From Shinisaurus crocodilurus (lineage: Eukaryota; Chordata; Lepidosauria; Squamata; Shinisauridae): a DNA stretch of 64,000 bases. The DNA is taken from positions 285,980,521 through 286,044,520 of the forward strand of contig CM037876.1 in NCBI GenBank assembly GCA_021292165.1, in the 5' to 3' direction. Below, in pieces: positions 55,414 to 64,000 of this stretch (the first letter of the stretch is position 1; each line of letters begins with the position of its first letter). The notes beneath the pieces are model-generated. The model ran no database searches and was not told where the DNA came from. It saw nothing but the letters and a program-made list of their open reading frames with translations. The translations under genes were made by a program, and so were the position numbers.

Positions 55414-56335
55414 GTAGGGACTGTTATGACAAGTGCCTGCACTTCCAAACGGACCACACTACATAACCACTTAAAATCTGGGCAGGCTTGCGCGGGAAAA
55501 AGCATGTGCCATCTTTCATATGCACACAAATATATACACAAAGCATATACACACTTTCCTGGGAGTTAAGTTCGCTTGAACTCAGTGGAGCTTGCTTCTG
55601 AGTCCATACTGCACGGTTAGCGAGGCGTCCCCCACAGACAACCCCCGCCCCAGCGAAACTGATTTAGCACTGGCAAATATGCCCAGAAACAGGGATTGAC
55701 ACCGATAAATGAAAATAGCAAGGACTGGAACGAATTTGCGACTCGGAAGGGAAGAGCACTCTGCACATGTCCAGAAACCCTGTCCCTAATATCCAGCCAG
55801 CCTGCAGGAACAGATTTTTTTTAATTAAAAAAAAAAAGTTAAATGGGGCCAGTGTGAGTGGGTGGTATGTGAAACTCTTGGGATTGAAACCAGCTTCAGA
55901 AAAAGCTCCCAGACCGTGTGCGTTAAGGCCTCCTCCTCCGCCAACGCTGCTCTGTTTAGACTCCAGTTTCCGGCGCTACGGTTTCCTGTTATTCTGCCCG
56001 GCTGTGTCAGCTCCAGGTGGGGACACCAAAGGCCTGGGAGCCGATGGAAGGCATGCGGCTGGTTGCCAGGCGACATCCCAACCGCGTGTTAGGTGTGTTT
56101 TTGTGTGTGAGAGAGGCAGTGGCGCCGTCAGGGAAGGACTTTTGGGCAGACGCCAGGGTCCCCGCTCAGCAGAATGTGCAGGAGAGCCTCCAAACATTGT
56201 AGCGGGGCTGGCTACCCACATTTTGAAGTCCGCAAAGTAATACATCGTCCCAATTAAAAAGGGACCCCCGCCCCGCAATGAGACTGTTAAGCAAGAGCCT
56301 AAAATTACCTAACTGTAACACTGTTCTGAAGTAAG

Positions 56336-56390
56336 AGAGCCAGCATGGTGTAGTGGCTAGACTGGGACCAGCTATGGTAAACGACACAGC
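56336..56390 (+). repeat. Head of tRNA-derived SINE
   Basis: GAGAGCCAGCATGGTGTAGT and GGCTAGACTGGGACCAGC are the box A region of the SINE seen reversed at 7447. Confidence 0.6.
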
Positions 56391-56789
56391 TCAATTCCAA
56401 CGCAATGTCACACGAAATAATTAAATCAAAATGAAAATAAATCGAAAGCTATGAAAATTCAATTTAAGAATGCAATTGGAAACATTGAAAGGGAATCGTA
56501 AAATTGGAAATTTGGAAATCGTAAATGGATCGTAAATCAGAAACATTGAAATGGAATCGTAAAATATTTAGTATAGCGTGTGCTGCCTTTACGTCCACCA
56601 GATGGCGCTGTTTTTCCAAAAAAGCATGTTTTTACCTGTCACAGGTGTGACATCTATATAATAGGTAGATAAAAACACGCGCGTATTCGAATGCAACGTT
56701 GTGTCAAAATTTCAAAGCAATCGGTGAAGAACTTTTGGAGATTTAAGATTGTGAACAAACGAACATTTACATTTTTATTTATATAGAAT

Positions 56790-56791
56790 TT

Positions 56792-56852
<61 letters not shown>

Positions 56853-56871
56853 GTAATTATTATTATTATTA
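56790..56871. repeat. (TAA)n / (TTA)n microsatellite
   Basis: About 19 ATA/ATT-type triplets with an orientation switch near 56850. Confidence 0.95.
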
Positions 56872-57011
56872 TTCATGGCACAATTGTTACAGGTTTGTTT
56901 TAGCACATAACTGTCCAGTCTATCTCCTCATTCAAGTCGACTGGAGATATCGTCTTCAAGGTATAGATCCAATACAGTTCCTTCCGCAAACGACAGTGCA
57001 GCTGTCATCCT

Positions 57012-57082
57012 TGAGCCTTGAACCCAGATCTCCCGAGTGCGAGTCCAACACTCTAACCACTATGCCTCACTGACTCTCATAT
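57012..57082 (-). repeat. Head of tRNA-derived SINE
   Basis: GAACCCAGATCTCCCGAGTG, CCAACACTCTAACCACTATG and CTGACTCTC. Confidence 0.7.
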
Positions 57083-57119
57083 TGGGAAGGGGAGCATGAG
57101 AAATAGTGGGTTAGTAGGA

Positions 57120-57256
57120 CAGCCTTCCCCAATCTGGTTCTGCACCAGATTTTTTGACTACAACTCCCTGCATCTCTGGCCATTGGCCATGGTGGCTGGG
57201 GCTGATGGGAGTTGAAATCCAACACATCTGGAAAGCACCAGGTTGGGTAAGACAGG
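57120..57256. mobile_element. Palindromic hAT MITE (family A)
   Basis: CAGCCTTCCCCAATCTGGTT to CACCAGGTTGGGTAAGACAG. Diverged. Confidence 0.75.
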
Positions 57257-57630
57257 CCTAGGGGATTTCTGCCCCCCCCCCACTTCTAATAATTCATTAG
57301 GCTTTTTGCAACTTGGAATCCTCAGCCACACACACACACACACCACATCCTCCTAACCACCTAGTTGTTTTGCTGGAATTCCTGCCTTAACAAAAAAGAG
57401 AACTTGCAAGCTAACTAATGCCATTTAATTGGATCTTCTTAGGAGCAACATAAGTTAAGTTGCCCACCAAGTGGTAGCAATATATGCGGGGAAAACTACA
57501 GCCTAGGGGTGAATGAGTCTTTGAATTGGGAGTATTTTATTTTTTTCTATTTAGCTAGAATTGGTCCCCTTCTGCTGCCCCAAATTCTTTCACGCCATTC
57601 CTAAAGAAGACCTCGCTGAATCCAGGAGAC

Positions 57631-57762
57631 CAGCCTTCCCCAACCTGGTGCCCTCCATGTACTTGGACTTCAACTCCCATCATCCCAGCCACATGGCCAA
57701 TGGCCAGGAACGCTGGGAGTTGTCATCTAAAACATCTGGAGGACACCAGTTGGGGAAGGCTG
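57631..57762. mobile_element. Palindromic hAT MITE (family A)
   Basis: CAGCCTTCCCCAACCTGGTG to CCAGTTGGGGAAGGCTG. Flanks CAGGAGAC and CAGTAGAC agree at 7 of 8. Confidence 0.88.
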
Positions 57763-57789
57763 CAGTAGACTGTCATAACTATTGACTGG

Positions 57790-58420
57790 TGACTAATATT
57801 CCCTTCCTGGGCAAGGTGCTTGAGCCTTGAGCAACCTCAGGCACTTTTGGATGAGACCGATTATCTGAATCCATTTAGGTCCAGTTTCAGACCAGTTTTT
57901 GGCACAGGAACTGCCTTTGATGTCCTGATGGATGTCCTTTCCTGGAACTTTCAGCAGCTGTGGATGAATACCATTGACCAAGGTATCCTTCTGGATAAGC
58001 TCTCTGGCATTGGGAATTGGGGACACTGTGCTTTGGTGGTTCCATTCCTACCTGGAGGGCCAAATCCAGAAGGTCTCATTATTGCTCAGTCCCATGGCAT
58101 TAATGCTATGGGGGGGAGGGGTTTCCACAGGATTCCATTTTGTTCCTTGCATCATGAAGCCACTGAGGCCATCTGGAGATTTGGAGTGAGATGTCACCAA
58201 TATGCTGCCAACACCCAATTGTACTTCTTTACATATGATGCAGGTGAGGCAGTGGATGGGTCAAAATAGTGTCTGGCATCATTTAATGGACTGGGCAAAG
58301 GCCAATCAACTGACACTCAATCCAGATTTAACATGATGGCGGTACTGTTGGTGAGTGGTTTGTCTGCTGTGGCAGGTGATGTTCAACCTGTTCTGGAAAG
58401 GGTTGCCCTCCCCCTACTAA
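57790..58420 (+). pseudogene. L2-like LINE reverse-transcriptase fragment, decayed
   Basis: The frame 57820-58269 encodes QALLDETDYLNPFRSSFRPV (the FRxGFG finger motif, damaged), the TIDQGILLDKLSGIG palm motif A region, and RFGVRCHQYAANTQLYFF, where the expected YADD catalytic motif is changed to YAAN. The following part continues in another frame (FNGLGKGQ...MMAVLLVSG). Catalytic residues are lost, so this is dead. Confidence 0.82.
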
Positions 58421-58429
58421 TTATTATTA

Positions 58430-58545
58430 TTATACGTTGTTGTTGTTGTTGTTGTTGTTGTTATTAATCTATGAGTCAGCCCAAATAGAGCTCCCAAGGC
58501 CACTTACAATTAAAACGTTGCCAGGTAATGCTATTGATCCCTTAT
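58430..58545 (-). repeat. LINE tail with GTT repeat
   Basis: (GTT)n at 58438-58462, then CAAATAGAGCTCCCAAGGCC and ACTTACAATTAAAACG. Confidence 0.6.
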
Positions 58546-58999
58546 ACAGTAATAGCAAAACGCAATTTACATGAGTGTTCGTGTCACGTTGGATATTGCC
58601 CTGCTCCTTTGTCCTTTTAGAGATAGATTTTTGAGGGCTAGGAGAAGCTATGCTAGGGTAGCATTTCATTGATTTTGTTTGTCTCAGATGATCAGGCCTC
58701 CCTGCTTGCACTGTCCAAACTCTTTTCTAAGACTAAACGAGCACCATCCCTCATGGAAAGCTGTTAGCAGCACAGGAGCCAAGCCGTCCGTCTCCTGGAG
58801 CAATTCATCTCAAACACGAGGGAGGCTGCATGGCCAGCCCTTACTGCTCCAAGTAGCCTGGTTCACATTAATCCAGGAATAGGGCACCAGTTGTATAGAA
58901 CCTTCTATGAGATTCCAGTCCATAGCTGGATGCTATGTTAGCATTCAGCAGGGTAAGGGCAAGCACATTTCAAGTGTCTGCTATTGAAAATATTCAAGA

Positions 59000-59469
59000 A
59001 TGAAGGACAGTGCAATCCTCTGAGGTGCCCACAACCCTCCGAACCCAGAGAATTACGGGCATCCTATTGAGTGTGGGAGGAACACAGTGGATAGGATTAC
59101 CACCACACTCCCCGCGCCCTCAAAAACATCTAGACAGGCCAATTTTGGCAGTCTAGATGTGTTACACCTCCTCCTGAGGAGGAAAGGCTGGGGAACTCCC
59201 TGGATTCATTGTAAGATGGTGGTCCCTCGCTCCTTGCTTCTCCCCTCCCTGCCCCCAGGAACACCCCACCACCACCAGGGAACTGAAGACGGTCTTCCGT
59301 CTTCAGTTCCCTGCCAGCAAGGAAAGAACTGCGCCGGCTATGGGGGGTGCTCTGTGCTCAGAGTCCCCACTGTGACCTCGGAACAGATTTCTGAGGTCAT
59401 AGTGGGGAACCTGAATTATGCTATGGCCCCCATAGGCAAGGTCAGAGAGCCATAGGATTGCGCCCTAAA
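59000..59469. mobile_element. GC-rich TTAA-target element (family F), second copy
   Basis: Starts GACAGTGCAATCCTC and ends CATAGGATTGCGCCCTAA. It contains AACTGAAGACGGTCTTCCGT (with TTCAGTT closing the hairpin) and GGCCAATTTTGGCAGTCTAG, shared in position with 10325-10355. Confidence 0.6.
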
Positions 59470-59789
59470 TTACAAAAATCAAGAACAGTATTTACTAAAA
59501 AAAAGGGGGGGAGATTAATGATTATACTTTATAATAACTAGAGACAGAGGTAGTGGAGGAATAATCAATCACTTGTCGTTTGAAACAGATGGGGAAGAAA
59601 CCTCCTGCATTGTACACCTAATGGTTTAACAGCCAATACAGGCACTCATACGTGGAGAGGTCGTCCTGCAGCTGTTTGGCCTATGCCTCAGGCCCCAAGG
59701 GGATATGGACCCCATGTAGTCCTTATTGACACTTATTTATGTTGTGATATGTATCACATTCACAAGCTGGAGCACATTGTTTTCACATG
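59470..59789. other. Spacer between transposons
   Basis: AT-rich, no repeat or frame that I recognise. Confidence 0.6.
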
Positions 59790-60418
59790 CAGGGCCAGCG
59801 CTACCGCTAGGCCAACTAGGCTGTTGCCTAGGGCGCGTAGCGGAAGAGGGCGCAGAAACGCTGCGCTCCTCTTCGCTGCCAGCACGCTCCTGCCTTGCCC
59901 GCCTGCCTCACCGAGAAAGCCAGGTCAGTGCGGGGGATTGCACCCGGAGTAGTGGTGGGGTCGAGCCTGGGCGCCTCCCCCCCACCTTGCCTCGCCTCCG
60001 CGCCGCCTCCCCCCCTCGCCTCGCCTCGCCTCTGCACCACCTCCCCCCGCGCCGCCTCCCCCCCTCGCCTCGCTTCGCCTCCGCGCCGCCTCCCCCCCGA
60101 CACCTACCTTCTCCGCGCTGTTTCCGGAGCCCCGCCCGCGCTCTGTTTTGGCGGGAGGAACCAGGGCAACAGGGCTTAAACAGCCCTGTTGCTCTGGTTT
60201 CCCCCAGCCAAAAACAGAGCGTGGGGGTCCCTTTTCGGAGGAGGCGTGGGAAGGTAGGTGGGGGGCGGCAGTGGCAGCATGCAGGGGGGGCTCCGGTGGC
60301 GGCGGCGGCGGGAGGTTGCAGAGCAGGGCTGCTTTCCGGAGGCCCCCCACACGGCACAAGAGGGGGGGCGCTAAATATAATTTAGCCTAGGGCGCCAAAC
60401 TGCCCTGCACCGGTCCTG
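59790..60418 (+). mobile_element. Large hAT element (family D) with GC-rich core
   Basis: Begins CAGGGCCAGCGCTACCGCTA and ends GCCCTGCACCGGTCCTG. TTCACATG lies on both sides (59782-59789 and 60419-60426). The core is CpG-rich with a hairpin of about 80 bp (60140-60215: AGGGCAACAGGGCTTAAACA, then GCCCTGTTGCTCTGG). Frames of up to 219 codons are composition artefacts. Confidence 0.93.
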
Positions 60419-60426
60419 TTCACATG

Positions 60427-61227
60427 CAAGGTACAGACTGGCGGTAAACAAGTTTGTGGTGTCTTTCTATGAATCTCGTGCTTTCGCAGGGGTTACTAGA
60501 GGGTATGGGAAACAGTATGAGCTTGTCACATGATTTATGCTTTCTGGTGACGTACTGTCTTGTTTTGCTGTCTGTAGCCATTGCCATTCTCTTTGTTGTT
60601 GAGAGAGGAACAGGACTGTTCACTCTCTTCACTCATGTCTTCTGACTAGTGCTTGCTGGACTAAATGCAATCATGTAATGTCTTCGCTGAGGTGGAGTAA
60701 ACACCTTGCTCCACTGGATTAAATGCTTGCTATGCATTATACTCTGCACATGGACTGTAACTAGGAAATGTATGCTCTGTAGAATATACTTGCTAAAGTA
60801 AATAAACAGGTAGAATAGACCTGTGGAGTTTACAGAGTTATTTCCTTGCTACTTGGATTAATCTGCAAAAGGAGGAAGCTGAGTGGGTGTCAGATTACAG
60901 GGAGCTGGCTGAGAACCGAAATGCTGGAATGCTGCGCTGAGAGAGGGGGAGAAGGATCTGAACTTCTGTGTGTGGATTTATGGGCGTCTGCACACAGGAA
61001 TAGGATTTTAGATCTTCCATCTCACACACGAGAGGCACTCTGCTATTTTTCCCTACACATCCACAATTTACCCTGATTTCTGATGTGAGGGCATGCACGG
61101 CTTTCACTCTGGACTGGAGATGCCTGCAAAGAACACACCTTTTTCGCCATAGGAAGTCATGACCAATACGAGTCACTGTGAGCTTTCATCTTGACACAAA
61201 GCTGGAACTTCTTTATGACTCTAGACC
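60427..61227. other. Spacer between transposons
   Basis: Contains an AATAAACAGG at about 60800 but no recognisable coding frame; a 93-codon minus frame at 60895-61176 matches nothing that I know. Confidence 0.55.
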
Positions 61228-61337
61228 AGTCGTTCCCAACTTGGTGCCCTCTGGAACAGGTTGCTTCTTGTTCTCTATTATTCAAAACTGAAGGACACGA
61301 AACATGCTTAAGTTATGGGCAGGCAGATTTCGGTTGA

Positions 61338-61522
61338 ACCTCAAGAAAAGCTGGCTAATACTCAGAGCAGCCATGTGTCTAGGGAGGTGGTGTGCTCTAC
61401 GTTGCTGGACGTATTCAGGCAGGATAGCTGGATAGCCATCCTCCAGGGATGCTTTAAACTGGATTCCTGCAGTGAGCAGGGGGCTGGACTCAGTGGTCCC
61501 TTCCAACTCTGATTCTCTGTGT
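61338..61522 (+). repeat. CR1 LINE 3' end
   Basis: CTGGACGTATTCAGGCAGGA, GATGCTTTAAACTGGATTCC and GGGCTGGACTCAGTGGTCCC, with TTCCAACTCTGATTCTCTG at the end. Confidence 0.78.
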
Positions 61523-61559
61523 TGGCTGGACTACAGCTAGACATTGTCTCTCTGTAAGG

Positions 61560-61695
61560 CAGAGCTCTCCAACCTTGGGTCCCCAGATGTTGCTGGCCTA
61601 CAGCTCCCAGCATACCCAGCCAGCATGGTTAATGGCAAGGGATTCTGGGAGCTGTAATCCAGCAACATCTGGGGACCCAAGGTTGGAGCGCCCTG
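61560..61695. mobile_element. Palindromic hAT MITE (family C)
   Basis: CAGAGCTCTCCAACCTTGGG to CCCAAGGTTGGAGCGCCCTG. Flanks CTGTAAGG and CTCTAAGG agree at 7 of 8. Confidence 0.87.
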
Positions 61696-62590
61696 CTCTA
61701 AGGCCTTCAGCTGCAGTTGTAAAAGCAGGGAGATGCAGACAGAAAGGAAAAAAATTAAAGAGAGTGCTGAACAGGCTAATCCCTTGTTCTCTCCTTGAAG
61801 GAAGAACTAGCTCTGGACAGCCAGTGAGAAAGGGAGCCAAAGCTCAACATGACAGGGCCAGCAGATATGTGTGTGTGTGTGTGTTGGGGGGGGGGTTGTT
61901 TTCATTTTTACTCTGGAGTAGGCACAGGGGCCCTAATCCAGACTGGAACTCTAGCATGGGAGTGGGGAGGGGTGCTTTTAAGATCCAGATTGGATCCCAT
62001 GTGCCTACTCTAGGGTAAAAATGAAAAGTCAACATAGCTGCTAGACACATATTTAAAAGTAATGCCTGTTTTGGCCCCTAGAACCGAAGGGCAAAAGACA
62101 GCATGTAAAGGTGGTCTCCAGCCACCTTTCAGTAGATGCTGGAAGCACAGGCCAGTACAGGCACCGAAATGTCTGTTATCTTGGGGCCTCTTAGCAGGTG
62201 AATGTGTGGATTTTATGGAGCAGAGATTACAATAGCAACTAGCAGTACTCAGGTCATCCACTCTATGTAACATACCAATTTAGGGAAAGGTGGAAGAGGA
62301 AGTGGACAGGGAAGACAGGGAAATAAAAAGAGGAACAGGAAGAACAGTAGGGCAGAGAAAAAGAGTAAGGCACCCAGGATCAATAACCTGCCCAAGAGCA
62401 CATGCAACTACTGTAGCTGGAATGAATCAGGTTCCTTCCAAGGCCAAGAAGTTTGCTTTCAGTTATTCAGGGTGATTTCAATATAGTGTTGCTTTTCTCA
62501 TAATTTGCATTTTATTGCATATTCAAAACAGTTTGATTTTTAAAAAATAAATAAATTGAAGTACTGTAAGAGAGATGTAGGCAGAAAATA
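61696..62590. other. Spacer between transposons
   Basis: Has a short GT repeat and a G-run (61868-61896) and an inverted pair (GGAGTAGGCACAGGGGCCCT / ATGTGCCTACTC at 61915-62010). No gene. Confidence 0.55.
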
Positions 62591-62692
62591 GATCTCCAGA
62601 TGTTTTGGATGTCAACTCCCAGCCAGCATTCCTGATCAGTGGCCATGCAGGCAGGGGGCTCTGGGAGTTGAAGTCCAAAACATGTGGAGATC
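62591..62692. mobile_element. Inner part of a family A MITE
   Basis: ATCTCCAGATGTTTTGGATG to TCCAAAACATGTGGAGATCA; the outer ends are lost. Confidence 0.65.
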
Positions 62693-62769
62693 AACCGTCT
62701 GCTCATTCCTGCTGTAAGACTTGCATTTCCCAGAACATTAGCAATTAATGTTAGCTGGATTGGCTAGAG

Positions 62770-62905
62770 CAGTGTTCTCCAACCTTGGGTCCCCAGGTGT
62801 TTTTTGGCCTACAACTCCCAGCATGCCCCAGTCAGCTATACTGGCTGGGGCATGCTGGGAGTTGTAGGCCAAAAACATCTGGGGACCCAAGGTTGGAGAA
62901 CACTG
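62770..62905. mobile_element. Palindromic hAT MITE (family B), perfect target duplication
   Basis: CAGTGTTCTCCAACCTTGGG to its reverse complement. GGCTAGAG lies on both sides (62762-62769 and 62906-62913). The matching empty site is at 63820-63840. Confidence 0.95.
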
Positions 62906-63201
62906 GGCTAGAGCCTCACCTGTGACTGGACTCTTCTGGGAAGAGGCTAATAAAGACCAGCCCTGCCGTGGGTGTCCTTCCTGGGAGCAGTGCAGAGGAA
63001 CATCTGTGACGGCGGGGAGTACTGACTGGCTGAAAAGAAACATCTAGCCCTCTGCCTCATCTGCTATTACCTACCAGCAAGAGTGCCCTTTGTTTCTTCT
63101 TTTTTTTCCCCTTCAGCTTGGCTTACCTTGCTATGGTTGACTACTGTTTGGTTGTTGCAACTTGCTGCTGAGTGTTTGCAGCTGGGGACTATGCTGCGGC
63201 T

Positions 63202-63805
63202 CAGGACCGGTGCAGGGCAGTTTGGCGCCCTAGGCGAAATTATATTTCGCGCGCCCCCCTCTCGTGCCGTGGGGGGCGGCTCCGGAGCAAAGCAGCCCTG
63301 CTATGCAAACCCCCCCCCGCAGCCACCGGACCCCCCCGCCGGACCCCCCCACCTACCTTCCCCCCGCCCTGGCCGCCTCCTCCTCTGAGGAGGAGGAAGC
63401 TGACGCAACGGGACCCCCACGCTCTGTTTTTGGCCGGGGGAAACCAGGGCAACAGGGCTGTTTAAGCCCTGTTGCCCCGGTTCCTCCCGCCAAAACAGAG
63501 TGCGGGCGGGGCTCCAGAAGCGGCACGGAGAAGGTAGGTGGCGGGGGTCCAGCGGCGGGGGTGGTGGTGGCGGCGGGGTGGGGTGGCGGTGGCAGGGGGG
63601 TGGGGGGCGGCGGCAGTGGTGCCCAGGCTCGGCCCCACCACTACCTCCGGGCACAATCCCCCCGCACTGACCTGGCTTTGTCGGCGAGGCAGCCGGGCGG
63701 GGCAGGAGCACGCCGGCAGCGAAGAGGAGCGCAGCGTTTCTGCGCCCTCTTCAGCTACGCGCCCTAGGCAACTGCCTAGTTTGCCTAGCGGTAGCGCTGG
63801 CCCTG
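63202..63805 (-). mobile_element. Large hAT element (family D) with GC-rich core, inverted
   Basis: Begins CAGGACCGGTGCAGGGCAGT and ends GGTAGCGCTGGCCCTG, the reverse orientation of 59790-60418. CTGCGGCT lies on both sides (63194-63201 and 63806-63813). The core has the same CAACAGGGCTGTTTAAGCCC hairpin and a G-rich tract at 63540-63640. Confidence 0.94.
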
Positions 63806-63813
63806 CTGCGGCT

Positions 63814-64000
63814 GGATTGGCTAGAGCCTCACCTATGACTGGACTCTTCTGGGAAATGCTCATCAAGACCAGCCCTGCCATGGGCGATAGGGCTGACCCC
63901 GAAGAGGCAACTCCAAAGGGGTTGCCACTTTTGGGAGTCATGTTGGCGGGGGTGTCCCTGCTCCCCCCGTTGGCTGGAAATAGGAAAGTTACCAGGTTTC
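63814..64000 (+). repeat. Second copy of the sequence around 62754-62965
   Basis: GGATTGGCTAGAGCCTCACC, GACTGGACTCTTCTGGGAA and AGACCAGCCCTGCC repeat 62757-62965 with the MITE removed. After about 63885 the two copies diverge. Confidence 0.85.

Larger units (their letters stand above)
55043..56790 (+). repeat. Unclassified repeat K, composite copy
   Basis: Starts CTAGCTGTACCCGGCCACGC and ends near AACGAACATTTACATTTTTA and TTTATATAG. A family B MITE sits inside (55278-55413). 55420-56330 may be a second element: it has overlapping frames on both strands but none that I recognise. The piece 56336-56390 is a SINE head (GAGAGCCAGCATGGTGTAGT). Confidence 0.45.

Noticed and set aside
59726..60385. 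219-codon + frame in GC-rich DNA (and overlapping minus frames)
   Set aside because: It lies within the family D transposon. Several frames are open at once on both strands, as expected for AT-poor sequence, and the translation is low-complexity Pro/Ala/Arg.
63264..63941. Frames of 136-167 codons on both strands
   Set aside because: Same reason: the inverted family D copy. The translations mirror those at 59.9-60.4 kb on the other strand.
40260..64000. Exons of the gene that follows RIN3 in other vertebrates (LGMN, minus strand, in human)
   Set aside because: No legumain motif or spliced exon was recognised on either strand; the whole stretch can be described as repeats and unassigned spacer.

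Overview
This window is vertebrate nuclear DNA, most likely from a squamate reptile and probably a lizard. The grounds are a conserved vertebrate gene broken into small exons, together with 3' ends of CR1 and L2 LINEs, tRNA-derived SINEs and very many short palindromic hAT, mariner and TTAA-target DNA elements of the kind common in squamates. No bacterial, plasmid or phage organisation is present. The clade call rests on repeat recognition and not on a database search.

One protein-coding gene is recognisable. Seven exons on the + strand (865-937, 4919-5010, 13196-14642, 18605-18913, 27602-27733, 34607-34770, 39951-40259) encode the end of an SH2 domain, a proline-rich linker, a RIN-homology region, a VPS9 guanine-nucleotide-exchange domain and a C-terminal Ras-association domain. 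This is RIN3, a Rab5-family exchange factor of early endosomes. All splice sites are GT/AG and the phases agree at every junction. The start codon and first exons lie before the window. The large exon 13196-14642 carries two single-base frame breaks as sequenced.

The introns and the 24 kb downstream of the stop codon are mostly transposable-element debris. 3.9-13 kb: SINE, CR1 and LTR-like pieces. 16.2-17.4 kb: an inverted non-LTR retrotransposon 3' half with a reverse-transcriptase remnant and a C-terminal C2H2 finger. 19-30 kb: hAT palindromes, CR1 ends and a solo LTR with a 5-bp target duplication. 33-39 kb: pogo/mariner-type palindromes. 44.1-48.1 kb: a nearly intact LINE (endonuclease end plus a 561-codon RT reading frame) split by a GC-rich insert. 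54-58 kb: L2-type RT fragments. 59.8-63.8 kb: two large GC-rich hAT elements in opposite orientation.

No second cellular gene, RNA gene, CRISPR array, origin or operon could be supported. The most interesting content is the transposon biology: several hAT families (CAG...CTG termini, 8-bp target duplications) and a TTAA-target family share one inner hairpin core, one family has gained a CpG-rich core, one insertion has a matching empty site within the window, and a 5S-rRNA-headed SINE ends in a CR1-like tail.
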